This document shows, one piece after another, positions 6,953 to 14,926 of a DNA stretch of 16,247 bases. The stretch comes from Chrysiogenales bacterium (GTDB lineage: Bacteria > Acidobacteriota > Aminicenantia > UBA2199). The notes beneath the pieces are model-generated. The model searched no databases, was not told the origin of the DNA, and worked only from the letters and a program-made list of their open reading frames with translations. Both the position numbers and the translations under genes were made by a program. The stretch covers positions 1 through 16,247 of the forward strand of contig SPCN01000019.1 in the NCBI GenBank assembly GCA_004525465.1, given 5' to 3'. Each line of letters starts with the position of its first letter. The stretch's first letter is position 1.

Positions 6953-8829
6953 TGGCATTGCTCGAAAAGATCCTTTCCCCAGCCGATGTCAAGGAACTTA
7001 CCCTGGAAGAACTGTCCCGATTGTCGGCGGAGATCCGGGAACTGCTGGTTCAGGTGGTCTCGCAGAACGGCGGGCACCTGTCATCCAACCTGGGGGTCGT
7101 GGACCTGACCCTGGCCCTGCACCGGGTTTTCGCTGCGCCGCTGGACAAGATCATCTGGGATATCGGACACCAGAGTTATACCCACAAGATCATTACCGGC
7201 CGCCGGGAGAAGATATTCTCCATCCGCAAGAAGGACGGTCTGCTCGGTTTTCCTGACCGGGCCGAAAGCGAGTACGATGTACTGAACACCGGGCATGCCT
7301 CGACCTCGCTCGGTTTTGCCTCGGGCCTGGCCATCGCCCGTGACCGCCGCGGTGAAAATTTCCATATCGTCGCTGTGATCGGCGACGGGGCGCTGACCGG
7401 AGGGGTGGCCCTGGAAGCCCTGAACCACATTGGCCAGGTCAAGCAGCGCCTGATCATCATTCTCAACGACAACAAGATGTCGATCTCTCCCAATGTCGGC
7501 GGCATATCCCGCCACTTGAACTACCTGGTTTCCGGCCGGCCCTACATCCGCATGAAGGAAGTGATCCAGAATATTCTCAAGTCCATTCCCGGCCTGGGCC
7601 CAACGATGTACGAACTGGCCAAAAAATTGGAAGTGCTGATGCGTACCATGATGGTCCCCGGTTCGCTCTTCGATGAACTGGGCATCAAATATATCGGTCC
7701 GGTCAACGGCCATGATTTCGGCGAAATGTTCAAGGAGTTCCAGGCGGCCAAGAAACACGATTTTCCGGTTCTACTGCACGTGGTGACCCGCAAAGGCCAG
7801 GGTTACGTGCCGGCCAGTGAGGATCCCAGTTCCTTTCATTCCTCAGCCCCTTTCAATATTGAAAACGGCAAATTCATCGGCGGCTGCAAAAGTCCCTCCT
7901 ATTCGGAAATTTTCGGGCAGACGGTCCGGCGCCTGGTCGAGCGGGACCGCCGACTGGTAGCGCTGACCGCGGCCATGCCTGAAGGCACCGGCCTGGACGC
8001 CGTGCAAAAGGAATTCCCGGAAAATTTCTTCGATGTCGGCATTGCCGAGCAGTATATGTTCGATTTCGCCGGCGGCCTGGCCTTGGGCGGCTTCAAGCCG
8101 GTGCTGGGTGTATACTCCACTTTCATGCAGCGGGCCGTGGACCAGATCATTCACGATATTTCGCTGATGCACATCCCGATCCTGGTAGGACTGGACCGGG
8201 CCGGGCTGGTGGGTGGCGACGGCCCTACGCACCAGGGTCTTTACGACATTGCCCTTCTGAATCCCATACCGAATATCGTGCTCATGGCTCCCAAGGATGA
8301 AAATGAGCTTCAGCACATGGTTTACTCCGGCAGCCTACTGCCCAAGCCTGTCTTTATCCGCTATCCCAAGGAGCCGGGTCGGGGAGTGCCCCTTGATAAG
8401 GATTTGCTTGAAATTCCCGAGGGTAGGGCGGAAGTGCTGCGCCGCGGCGGCCACGCCCTGATCCTGGCCGTGGGCCCCCTGGTGTACCGCGCCCTGGAAG
8501 CAGCCGAGCGGCTGGCTCTTCATGATAAAATCGAAACAACTGTGGTTAATATTCGTTTCATCAAGCCGCTGGACCGGGAACTGATTTTTTCCCTGGCGGC
8601 CGGAATTAACAAAATTATCACTGTGGAGGATGGAACGGCTATGGGCGGTTTCGCTTCCGTCATCCACAAGGAATTCCTGCAAACCGTGACCAACAGACAC
8701 GAATTTCTCACGTTGGCCGTCGGGGAAGGCGTCATGCCCCTGGCTTCCCGGGAAGAGCTGTTGGAGCATTTCGGTTTGAACAGCGACGGCATATACCGCC
8801 AAGTCCGCGCTTTCGTCAACAAAACCTGA
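6952..8829 (+). CDS. dxs: 1-deoxy-D-xylulose-5-phosphate synthase
   Basis: First enzyme of the MEP pathway: condenses pyruvate and glyceraldehyde 3-phosphate to DXP with thiamine diphosphate. The 625 residues match the family (E. coli 620). Visible features are GGHLSSNLG (40–48, with the substrate-binding H42), WDIGHQSYTHKI (69–80), the ThDP motif GDGALTGG (144–151) with its NDN end at 172–174, the catalytic-glutamate segment GIAEQ (E366), DRAGLVGGDGPTHQGLYD (415–432) and RYP at 470–472. A GGAG ribosome site lies 6 nt before the ATG. The start overlaps the ispA stop codon, so two isoprenoid enzymes are made from one transcript. As the last gene of the operon it is followed by a probable terminator. 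Confidence 0.97.
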   Translation: MALLEKILSPADVKELTLEELSRLSAEIRELLVQVVSQNGGHLSSNLGVVDLTLALHRVFAAPLDKIIWDIGHQSYTHKIITGRREKIFSIRKKDGLLGFPDRAESEYDVLNTGHASTSLGFASGLAIARDRRGENFHIVAVIGDGALTGGVALEALNHIGQVKQRLIIILNDNKMSISPNVGGISRHLNYLVSGRPYIRMKEVIQNILKSIPGLGPTMYELAKKLEVLMRTMMVPGSLFDELGIKYIGPVNGHDFGEMFKEFQAAKKHDFPVLLHVVTRKGQGYVPASEDPSSFHSSAPFNIENGKFIGGCKSPSYSEIFGQTVRRLVERDRRLVALTAAMPEGTGLDAVQKEFPENFFDVGIAEQYMFDFAGGLALGGFKPVLGVYSTFMQRAVDQIIHDISLMHIPILVGLDRAGLVGGDGPTHQGLYDIALLNPIPNIVLMAPKDENELQHMVYSGSLLPKPVFIRYPKEPGRGVPLDKDLLEIPEGRAEVLRRGGHALILAVGPLVYRALEAAERLALHDKIETTVVNIRFIKPLDRELIFSLAAGINKIITVEDGTAMGGFASVIHKEFLQTVTNRHEFLTLAVGEGVMPLASREELLEHFGLNSDGIYRQVRAFVNKT

Positions 8830-8871
8830 GTCGAGCTTTCCTGCGAAGGATATCTGCCAGCGGCAAGAAAC

Positions 8872-8910
8872 CGGCCCGTGAATTTACCTGGGCCGCGATT
8901 TTTCGTTCTT
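8872..8910 (+). terminator. Probable intrinsic terminator of the xseA-dxs operon
   Basis: A perfect 6-bp stem CGGCCC/GGGCCG (8872–8877 with 8890–8895) with a 12-nt loop is followed by a T-rich stretch starting at 8899. It sits 42 bases after the dxs stop, in the gap between convergent dxs and the glycosyltransferase gene. A matching T-tract on the other strand is weak, so it mainly serves the plus strand. Confidence 0.55.
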
Positions 8911-8933
8911 GGGGGGTCCGCTTTGCGAAAAAA

Positions 8934-9722
8934 TTAATTCCCCTTGGCCCTGGCAAGGGAAATTTTCTGTTTGATCAGGTGATAGAAGAAAGGCAGATCT
9001 TGGATCAGGTATCTTTTCCAAAGTCTGCGCGGTTCCTGGCAAAGCCTCCAGCACCATTCCAGCCCCAGCCTTTGCATCCAATGCGGCGCTCGCCGCATCT
9101 CGCCGGAAATGTATTTGAAACTGCTTCCCGTTTCGACGGCCAGGGGAATTTCGCAGGCGGCCTGATTTTTTTCAATCCACTTTACTCCTTTGGGGTAGCC
9201 CAGAGAAACAAACAAAACAGCAGGTTTTTTTTCTCTGAGCAGGGAACGGATTTTTTCGTTTTCAGCCTGCCGGTCTTCGAAACCATATTCGGGGAAGTAG
9301 GCGCCGGCGATACGCAGGCCCGGAAAACGCTTGCACAGGGCTCGGGCAGCCCGGTCGGCGGTTCCCTCGGGGCTGCCGAACAAAAATACGGAAAAACCTT
9401 TCCGGGCCGCCATCCCGCAAATTTGCAGCATCAGGTCCGTCCCGTTGATCCGTTCCCGCAGGGGAGTTTTCAGAAAACGTGCTGCCCAAAGCAGGGGGAC
9501 GCCGTCCGGGACGACAAGGGCGGCATTGCGGAAAATCACTTGCCGGTCAGGTTGACCGAGGTTCCCGACCAGTTGATCAACGTTGGCGGTGATGATATGG
9601 CTTGGACGGCCGCAAGAAATCATGCTCTCCGCCCGATCCAGGACCTCGGCCATGCCTAGATTATCGATCCGGGTTTCCAAAATGACGATGGCTGTAGAGG
9701 AGGGTTTTGTCTCCCCGTTCAT
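8934..9722 (-). CDS. WecG/TagA/CpsF-family glycosyltransferase
   Basis: Family members add an N-acetylmannosamine-type sugar from UDP to a lipid-linked (undecaprenyl diphosphate) acceptor during assembly of wall teichoic acid, common antigen or capsule at the inner face of the membrane. The 262 residues are near the usual length. Seen are TANVDQ (45–50), the probable catalytic aspartate in VPDGVPLLW (D73), RINGTDLM (91–98), LFGSPEG (114–120) and the C-terminal signature RRAPHWMQRLGLEW (210–223) followed by EPRRLWKRYL. A good AAGGAAG ribosome site lies 6 nt upstream of the ATG at 9722. It overlaps a small upstream gene by 4 nt (ATGA). The exact sugar cannot be told, and no other cell-wall polysaccharide gene is nearby. 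Confidence 0.9.
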   Translation of the reverse strand: MNGETKPSSTAIVILETRIDNLGMAEVLDRAESMISCGRPSHIITANVDQLVGNLGQPDRQVIFRNAALVVPDGVPLLWAARFLKTPLRERINGTDLMLQICGMAARKGFSVFLFGSPEGTADRAARALCKRFPGLRIAGAYFPEYGFEDRQAENEKIRSLLREKKPAVLFVSLGYPKGVKWIEKNQAACEIPLAVETGSSFKYISGEMRRAPHWMQRLGLEWCWRLCQEPRRLWKRYLIQDLPFFYHLIKQKISLARAKGN

Positions 9723-9979
9723 TGGCGATCTTCCTTTTTTTCTGTCCGCGGCAAACTTAAAAAATTTGCGGGCTCTTCTTTTATTATTCTTAAATTCTGA
9801 ACGAGAAAAGCAAAATCAGCAAGCAAACGCATTCCCAGCGCCGATTTTATCCATTTTGTCAGCATTTTTATTGGCATCGCCCTGCGGAACAGGTAGAGCG
9901 GAGCGGAGCTCAAGCCGCGCCAGATGCTAACCTTGAATCTAGCCTGGCCGACAAAACATTTCAGCCTGGGAATGACCAT
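9719..9979 (-). CDS. Small protein of unknown function overlapping the glycosyltransferase start
   Basis: I do not recognise this 86-residue frame. It is basic, with a hydrophobic, probably helical middle (about 20–66) and a charged tail ending KKEDRQ. Two things suggest it is real. Its stop overlaps the next start as ATGA, the usual coupled arrangement, and its ATG at 9979 lies 6 nt after a TACAAT -10 box. An earlier in-frame ATG at 9997 would lie upstream of the transcription start and is less likely. Against it: codon use is rich in AGG, AGA, ATA and TTA compared with neighbours, and no family pattern is visible. It could instead be leader sequence of the glycosyltransferase mRNA or a remnant of a longer gene. 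Confidence 0.42.
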   Translation of the reverse strand: MVIPRLKCFVGQARFKVSIWRGLSSAPLYLFRRAMPIKMLTKWIKSALGMRLLADFAFLVQNLRIIKEEPANFLSLPRTEKKEDRQ

Positions 9980-9985
9980 AGGCGG

Positions 9986-10014
9986 ATTGTAAAGCATGAC
10001 AACCGGAAATACAA
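9986..10014 (-). promoter_or_regulatory. Candidate promoter for the small gene and glycosyltransferase
   Basis: Minus-strand TTGTAT (10009–10014), a 17-bp spacer and TACAAT (9986–9991, five of six bases). The -35 box is weak. The -10 box ends 6 nt before the ATG at 9979, so the transcript would start at or next to that codon. Sixty bases away, a divergent promoter on the plus strand has the same geometry. Confidence 0.45.
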
Positions 10015-10072
10015 TCCGTTCCCGCCCTGATCTTCTGCGGAGACCGCCCGCCTGCCACTGCCTTGTGCAGCC

Positions 10073-10101
10073 TTGACAGCCGGATATTTTTTCTTTATCA
10101 T
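10073..10101 (+). promoter_or_regulatory. Strong sigma70-type promoter ahead of the small gene and polA
   Basis: Perfect TTGACA (10073–10078), a 17-bp spacer and TATCAT (10096–10101, five of six bases). The -10 box ends 6 nt before the ATG at 10108, so the mRNA probably begins at the start codon itself. There is no room for a Shine-Dalgarno site. Confidence 0.68.
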
Positions 10102-10107
10102 GATGCC

Positions 10108-10440
10108 ATGATTGTTGGCTACAACACCGATATCAAATACCGCAAAGAGGTCTTTCATATCCAAACCGAGGACAAAGGCCAGGGCAATCCCCTTATCGAG
10201 ACCCTGGTTTACCTCCATGGCGAGATCCTGCTCTCCCGCCGCATCTCCTATGCTCACTTGCTGCCGGTGGAGGAAAAAACCAAAAAGGTAAAGAGCCTGA
10301 TGAAAAGTCAGCACGACCAGGTCATCGCTGAATTAAAAGAGGGACGTTTCTCGCACCTGATGTCCATGGATACCCAGGACATCGAAGACCAAACCCTTGA
10401 TGAAATGGTGTTGCAATATTTAGTCGACGAAAACCCCTGA
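10108..10440 (+). CDS. Conserved-looking small protein of unknown function upstream of polA
   Basis: A 110-residue protein without signal peptide or membrane segment. The first half looks beta-rich and contains FHIQTEDKG (16–24), then LIETLVYLHGEILLSRR at 29–45; the second half is helical and acidic (about 55–107). I recall similar short proteins starting with a HIQTEDxG stretch in other anaerobic bacteria, but know no function. The start is the ATG at 10108: a TTG 15 codons upstream lies before the promoter's -35 box and cannot be on the transcript. The stop is 3 nt before polA, which has no visible ribosome site of its own, so polA is probably translated by coupling to this gene. Confidence 0.8.
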   Translation: MIVGYNTDIKYRKEVFHIQTEDKGQGNPLIETLVYLHGEILLSRRISYAHLLPVEEKTKKVKSLMKSQHDQVIAELKEGRFSHLMSMDTQDIEDQTLDEMVLQYLVDENP

Positions 10441-10443
10441 TTC

Positions 10444-13131
10444 ATGTCCGAAAATATTCTCCTCATTGACGGCATGTACCTGGTTTTCAGTTCCTTCTTC
10501 TCCCACCATGCCATGCGCACCCTCAAGGGCGAGCCCACCGGGGCCATTTTCGGTTTCATCAGCCGGGTGGAAAGCCTGATCCATGAATTGCATCCCAAGC
10601 GGCTGGTGGTGGCCTTTGATTCCAAGGAAAAGAATTTCCGCCGTGACCTGTATCCCGCATACAAGGCCAAGCGCCTGCAGCCGCCAGAAGAACTGATCCA
10701 GCAGCTGCCGGCCATCCGCGAATACCTGACCTGCCGCGGCATCCATTTTTTGGAAAAACCAGGTCTGGAAGCCGACGATATCATTGCCCTGCTGGCCCGG
10801 CGTTTCGCCGCCGCCGGCAGCGAAGTGCTGATCTTCAGCGCCGACAAGGATCTGTTTCAATTGGTGGCGGAGCGGATATTTATTTTTCACCCCAAACTGA
10901 AAAGAAAACTTGACCGCGGCGATGTCAAGGAATTCTTTGGGGTTTTTCCCGAGCAGATCGTCGACTACCTGGCCCTGGCCGGAGACGCTTCGGACAATAT
11001 TCCCGGCATCCCGGGCATCGGCGATAAAACCGCGACAAAACTGATCGAAAAGTTCGGCAGTCTGGCGGCCATGCTTGCAGGACTCGACCAGGTCGAAGCC
11101 AAGTTGCAGGAAAAAATCAGGGCCAATATCCACCTTTTCGAGCTGTGGCACCGCTTGCTAGATTTTTCCAAAATCCCGGCCGTGGATCTTGACCTGCAGG
11201 TGCCGCCTTTTGTGGCCAGCGCCGCCGAGCCCCTGCTTGAGCTGTACCGCCGCTTCCAGTTCAACAGTTTGCTGAAAAAAATGGACGCCACTCCCCGGGC
11301 CGCCAATGCAGAACCTGCCATAGCCGCCCGCCTGGTCGAGAATCCCGCCCAACTAAAGGAACTCGCCGGAAAAATAAAAACGGCCGGAAGTTTCGCCTGG
11401 GATATCGAGACCACGGCGATCGAATTTTTCAAGGCCGGGCTTGTCGGCCTTTCGGTTTTCGTTGACGGCGCCGGGTATTATGTTCCCTTTTTGGTTCCCA
11501 ACGCGGCCGCGGCGCGTTTCCATTTGACTATAACAGATTTTCAAAATGAAATGGCCGGACTTTTCCATGACGCCAAGATAAAGAAAACCGGGCACAACCT
11601 GAAGTTCGACATGCTGCACCTGCTGCGCGAGGGCATTCCGGCCGACGGCATCGAACACGACACCATGATCATGTCCTATCTTCTTTTTCCCAACCGCCGT
11701 TCCCACCAGTTAAAGGAATTGAGCGCCGAATTTCTGGGGGTCAGACAGACAACTTATGATGAATTGGTCGGCAAGGGCAAAAGCCGGGTCAAAATCACTG
11801 AAGTGGATGTGGAACAGGTTGGCAGCTACTGCGTGGCCGATTCCCGGAGTTCCTGGCAATTAGTGGAGAAACTGCTGCCGCAGCTGCGGGACAAACGACT
11901 GCTGGATCTTTATCGCGAGATCGAAATGCCGCTGCTCCACGTTCTGCTGAACATGGAATGGCACGGCATCGGCATCGACCGCGCTTTCCTGAAAAAGGCC
12001 GCCACTCGTTTGCAGGAACAGATCGCCGCGACCGAAAAAGAGGTCCAGGAGCTGGCGGGCTACGAATTCAATCTGAACTCCTCCCAGCAGCTGGCCGAAC
12101 TGCTCTTTGAGAAAATGAATCTGCCGCTTAGTAAAAAAACCCGCAAGACCAAGGTCCAATCCACCGACATCGACGTGCTTAACGAGTTGAAGGGCTTTCC
12201 CATCGTCGAAAAGCTAATCGCCTACCGGACTTATAAAAAACTGCATTCCACCTACGTCCAGGGCCTGCTGGACAATCACGATGAAAATGACCGCGTTCAT
12301 ACGTCGTTCAACCAAACGGTCACGGCCACCGGCCGCCTCTCTTCGTCCAATCCCAACCTGCAGAACATCCCGGTAGGTGAGATCGCCGGGCTCAACCTGA
12401 GGCGGGCATTTGTCGCAGCCAAGGACAGGCTGCTGCTGTCGGCCGATTATTCCCAGATAGAACTGCGGGTCATGGCCCATTTTTCCGGGGATGAAAACCT
12501 GCTGCAGGCTTTTGCTGAAGGCATGGACATCCACCAGCACACCGCCGACCTGGTCTTCGCTGCCGACCTTTTTTCGCCGCGGAACGAATTGCGCCGGCGC
12601 GCCAAGATCATCAATTTTTCGATCATATACGGCAGCGGCGCCTATTCCCTGGCCAGGGAGTTGGGTGTGAGCTTCGCCAAGGCCAAGGAATTCATCGACC
12701 GTTACTTTGAAAAATACAACGGCGTCAGGCTCTTCATGGACAAAGTAATCGCCGCCGCGGAGAAGGATCCCGAAGTGAGGACCATTTCCGGACGCGTCCG
12801 TCCTATTCCCGAAATTCTAAGCTCCAACCGCACGGTCAAGGAGAACGGCAACCGCATGGCCATCAACACGATCATCCAGGGCAGCGCCGCCGATATCATC
12901 AAGATCGCCATGATCCGCATCCACGGGCATCTGCGCTCCATGCAAAGCCGCCTGATCCTGCAGGTGCACGACGAATTGGTTTTTGAATACCCTGCCGACG
13001 AAGAAAAACGGTTGCTGGCCATGGTCAAGAGGGAAATGGAAAGCGCCTTGCCGTTGAAAGTGCCGCTGAAGATCAGCTTGAAAAAAGGCCGGAACTGGGC
13101 CGACATGGTGGAGATCGAGGCGCAGCCATGA
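10444..13131 (+). CDS. polA: DNA polymerase I
   Basis: Repair and Okazaki-fragment polymerase with three domains in 895 residues (E. coli 928). The 5' nuclease domain (about 1–250) has LEADDIIALLA (108–118), FSADKDLFQL (131–140) and the helix-hairpin-helix region GDASDNIPGIPGIGDKTA (180–197). The 3'-5' exonuclease domain (about 293–480) keeps all three motifs: D320/E322, N385 with D389, and Y462 with D466, so proofreading should be active. The polymerase domain has motif A SADYSQIELR (666–675, D668), motif B on the O-helix with K721, F725 and Y729, and motif C QVHDELVFE (840–848, D843). F725 corresponds to the phenylalanine found in Taq and E. coli Pol I. The gene follows a small gene by 3 nt and overlaps the next one by 4 nt (ATGA). 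Confidence 0.98.
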   Translation: MSENILLIDGMYLVFSSFFSHHAMRTLKGEPTGAIFGFISRVESLIHELHPKRLVVAFDSKEKNFRRDLYPAYKAKRLQPPEELIQQLPAIREYLTCRGIHFLEKPGLEADDIIALLARRFAAAGSEVLIFSADKDLFQLVAERIFIFHPKLKRKLDRGDVKEFFGVFPEQIVDYLALAGDASDNIPGIPGIGDKTATKLIEKFGSLAAMLAGLDQVEAKLQEKIRANIHLFELWHRLLDFSKIPAVDLDLQVPPFVASAAEPLLELYRRFQFNSLLKKMDATPRAANAEPAIAARLVENPAQLKELAGKIKTAGSFAWDIETTAIEFFKAGLVGLSVFVDGAGYYVPFLVPNAAAARFHLTITDFQNEMAGLFHDAKIKKTGHNLKFDMLHLLREGIPADGIEHDTMIMSYLLFPNRRSHQLKELSAEFLGVRQTTYDELVGKGKSRVKITEVDVEQVGSYCVADSRSSWQLVEKLLPQLRDKRLLDLYREIEMPLLHVLLNMEWHGIGIDRAFLKKAATRLQEQIAATEKEVQELAGYEFNLNSSQQLAELLFEKMNLPLSKKTRKTKVQSTDIDVLNELKGFPIVEKLIAYRTYKKLHSTYVQGLLDNHDENDRVHTSFNQTVTATGRLSSSNPNLQNIPVGEIAGLNLRRAFVAAKDRLLLSADYSQIELRVMAHFSGDENLLQAFAEGMDIHQHTADLVFAADLFSPRNELRRRAKIINFSIIYGSGAYSLARELGVSFAKAKEFIDRYFEKYNGVRLFMDKVIAAAEKDPEVRTISGRVRPIPEILSSNRTVKENGNRMAINTIIQGSAADIIKIAMIRIHGHLRSMQSRLILQVHDELVFEYPADEEKRLLAMVKREMESALPLKVPLKISLKKGRNWADMVEIEAQP

Positions 13132-14903
13132 AGGAAATCGATGCGGAAAAATTCAAGGAGATCGTCAAGCGCGGCATGGAATTCCTGTTCCAGGACCGCC
13201 TGCTGCTCAACAAGATCAATGTTTTCCCCGTGGCCGACGGCGACACCGGCGACAACCTGACCCATACCCTCATGCCTGTTTACGAGCAGATCGACGAGAT
13301 GAGCGAGCCGCGACTGGACGACCTGGCCGCCCGGCTGGCGGCCGGGATGCTGATGTCGGCCAAAGGCAATTCCGGGGTGATCTTTTCGCAGTTTTTCTTC
13401 AGTTTCGCCAAGGCTCTGAAGGGCAAGGCCACGATCGGCCCGGCCGATTTCAGCCTGGCCATGGAAAAAGCCGTGAACGAAACCTACGCTTCCATCGCCC
13501 AGCCCAAGGAAGGGACCATCCTTACCGTGCTGCGCCACAGCGCCAAAGAATTCAAGCGCCTGGCCATGGAAGGCGAATTGTATCACGTGATCTTTGAAAA
13601 AGTGATCATCAAGGCCAAGGAAATCCTGGAAAAGACCCGCGATATCCTGCCACAGCTGAAGAAGGCCAAGGTGGTCGATGCCGGCGGATTGGGATTCTTT
13701 CTTTTTTTCAAGGGCATGGCCGCCGCGGTCCAGGGCGGGCGGGAATACCCGCCCGGGGCAGACTGCGGCGCTTTTGACCAGGTCCCCCAGACAGTAGAGG
13801 CCTCCGAGTGGGCCTTTTGCGCCGAATGGGTGTTCCGGCCGCGCGGCCGGGGCAAGGATTTTTTCATGGCGCAGCTGAAAAAATGGGGCGACTCGCTGCT
13901 CATTGCCGGAGACGCCGACATGCTTCATCTCCATATTCACACCGACAGCCCCGAAAGCGTGGAAAAAGAATTGTTCCGCCATGGTGAAATCGTTTCCCGC
14001 AAGGTCGACTCCCTGCTGGAACCGCGGCCGCATTGCCCTGATATCGGCATCGCCCTGATCATGGATTCGGCGGTAGATATTCCCGAACAGGCGGAGAAAA
14101 CCTGGGGTATCACCATCGTGCCCCTGCAGATCCTGCTGAACGACCGCTATTGCCGCGACCGCTTCGAAATCGGCAAGGAGGAACTCTACCGCCGCATGCG
14201 CAGCGAAAAGGACCTGGTGGTCAAAACCTCGCAGCCGGTGCCGCTCGATTTCAAGACCGCTTTCGAATCGGCTCTGTCCCGAAAGAAGCAGGTACTTTTT
14301 TTCAGCCTGTCGTCGCGCTTGAGCGGCTCTTATCAAAACGCCATGGCGTCGCTGCGCTCTTTGCCAGCCGCCGATCAGGCCAGGGTGCGCATCATCGATA
14401 CGCGCAATGTTTCGGCCGGCAGCGGACTGCTGCTCTGCAGCGCCGTGCAGCTCCTGCAACAGGGGCGGGACCTGGACCAGACCGTTGCCGAGATCGAATC
14501 CCGGCGCCAGGAGGTCGTGTCCCTGGGTTATGTCGAATCCCTGGAATATGCCGTGCGCGGCGGCCGTTTGCCCCCCTTGGCCGGCTCCGTGACCCGCCTG
14601 CTGGGGATCAAGCCGCTGGTGGCCTTTGAAAACGGGGTGTTGGTGAAAAAGGGGATGCTGTTCAGCGACAGGAACAAGGAAAAAAAAGTTGTGCATCGCT
14701 TCCTAAAAAAACTTGAATTGGGCAAGGCCTATTCCGTGGGCGTGGTGTACACCGACAACCCGCAGGCGGCCTTGCTGCTCGAAGACGAACTGGCCAGATC
14801 GACGCTAAAGATCTCGTCCATCTACCAGGTCGTTGGCGCGGCGGTTCTCGGCGCCCACGCCGGCCCCGGCACGTTCTGCCTTTTCGCTCTGGCGGACAAC
14901 TGA
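13128..14903 (+). CDS. Single-chain fatty acid kinase: DAK2 domain fused to DegV (FakA–FakB-like)
   Basis: In Firmicutes, FakA phosphorylates fatty acids bound to separate FakB (DegV) proteins, feeding acyl-phosphate into phospholipids. Here both appear in one 591-residue chain. Residues 1–200 are a DAK2 kinase domain with the Mg-ATP motif ADGDTGDN (36–43) and GNSGVIFSQFF (80–90). Residues about 225–297 match the FakA middle domain, with the histidine motif HLHIHT (267–272; H269 aligns with the catalytic histidine of S. aureus FakA as I recall it). Residues 305–591 are a DegV domain: MDSAVDIP (312–319), TSQP (367–370), SSRLSGSYQ (395–403), RGGRLPPLAG (477–486), GIKPL (493–497) and GAHAGPG (575–581), which hold the usual lipid-carboxylate-binding residues. 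The FakA C-terminal domain seems replaced by DegV. It overlaps polA by 4 nt. Confidence 0.9.
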   Translation: MKEIDAEKFKEIVKRGMEFLFQDRLLLNKINVFPVADGDTGDNLTHTLMPVYEQIDEMSEPRLDDLAARLAAGMLMSAKGNSGVIFSQFFFSFAKALKGKATIGPADFSLAMEKAVNETYASIAQPKEGTILTVLRHSAKEFKRLAMEGELYHVIFEKVIIKAKEILEKTRDILPQLKKAKVVDAGGLGFFLFFKGMAAAVQGGREYPPGADCGAFDQVPQTVEASEWAFCAEWVFRPRGRGKDFFMAQLKKWGDSLLIAGDADMLHLHIHTDSPESVEKELFRHGEIVSRKVDSLLEPRPHCPDIGIALIMDSAVDIPEQAEKTWGITIVPLQILLNDRYCRDRFEIGKEELYRRMRSEKDLVVKTSQPVPLDFKTAFESALSRKKQVLFFSLSSRLSGSYQNAMASLRSLPAADQARVRIIDTRNVSAGSGLLLCSAVQLLQQGRDLDQTVAEIESRRQEVVSLGYVESLEYAVRGGRLPPLAGSVTRLLGIKPLVAFENGVLVKKGMLFSDRNKEKKVVHRFLKKLELGKAYSVGVVYTDNPQAALLLEDELARSTLKISSIYQVVGAAVLGAHAGPGTFCLFALADN

Positions 14904-14926
14904 TCCGCCGGCCCGCGGGAGGAAGT

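Noticed and set aside
10063..10107. TTG start giving a longer form of the small protein before polA
   Set aside because: This stretch contains the promoter's -35 and -10 boxes, so it would not be transcribed from that promoter.
12702..14696. Very long open frame (664 codons) on the minus strand opposite polA and the fatty acid kinase gene
   Set aside because: It is antisense to two genes with unmistakable motifs and shows no domain pattern of its own. Long antisense frames are common in GC-rich codon-biased genes.
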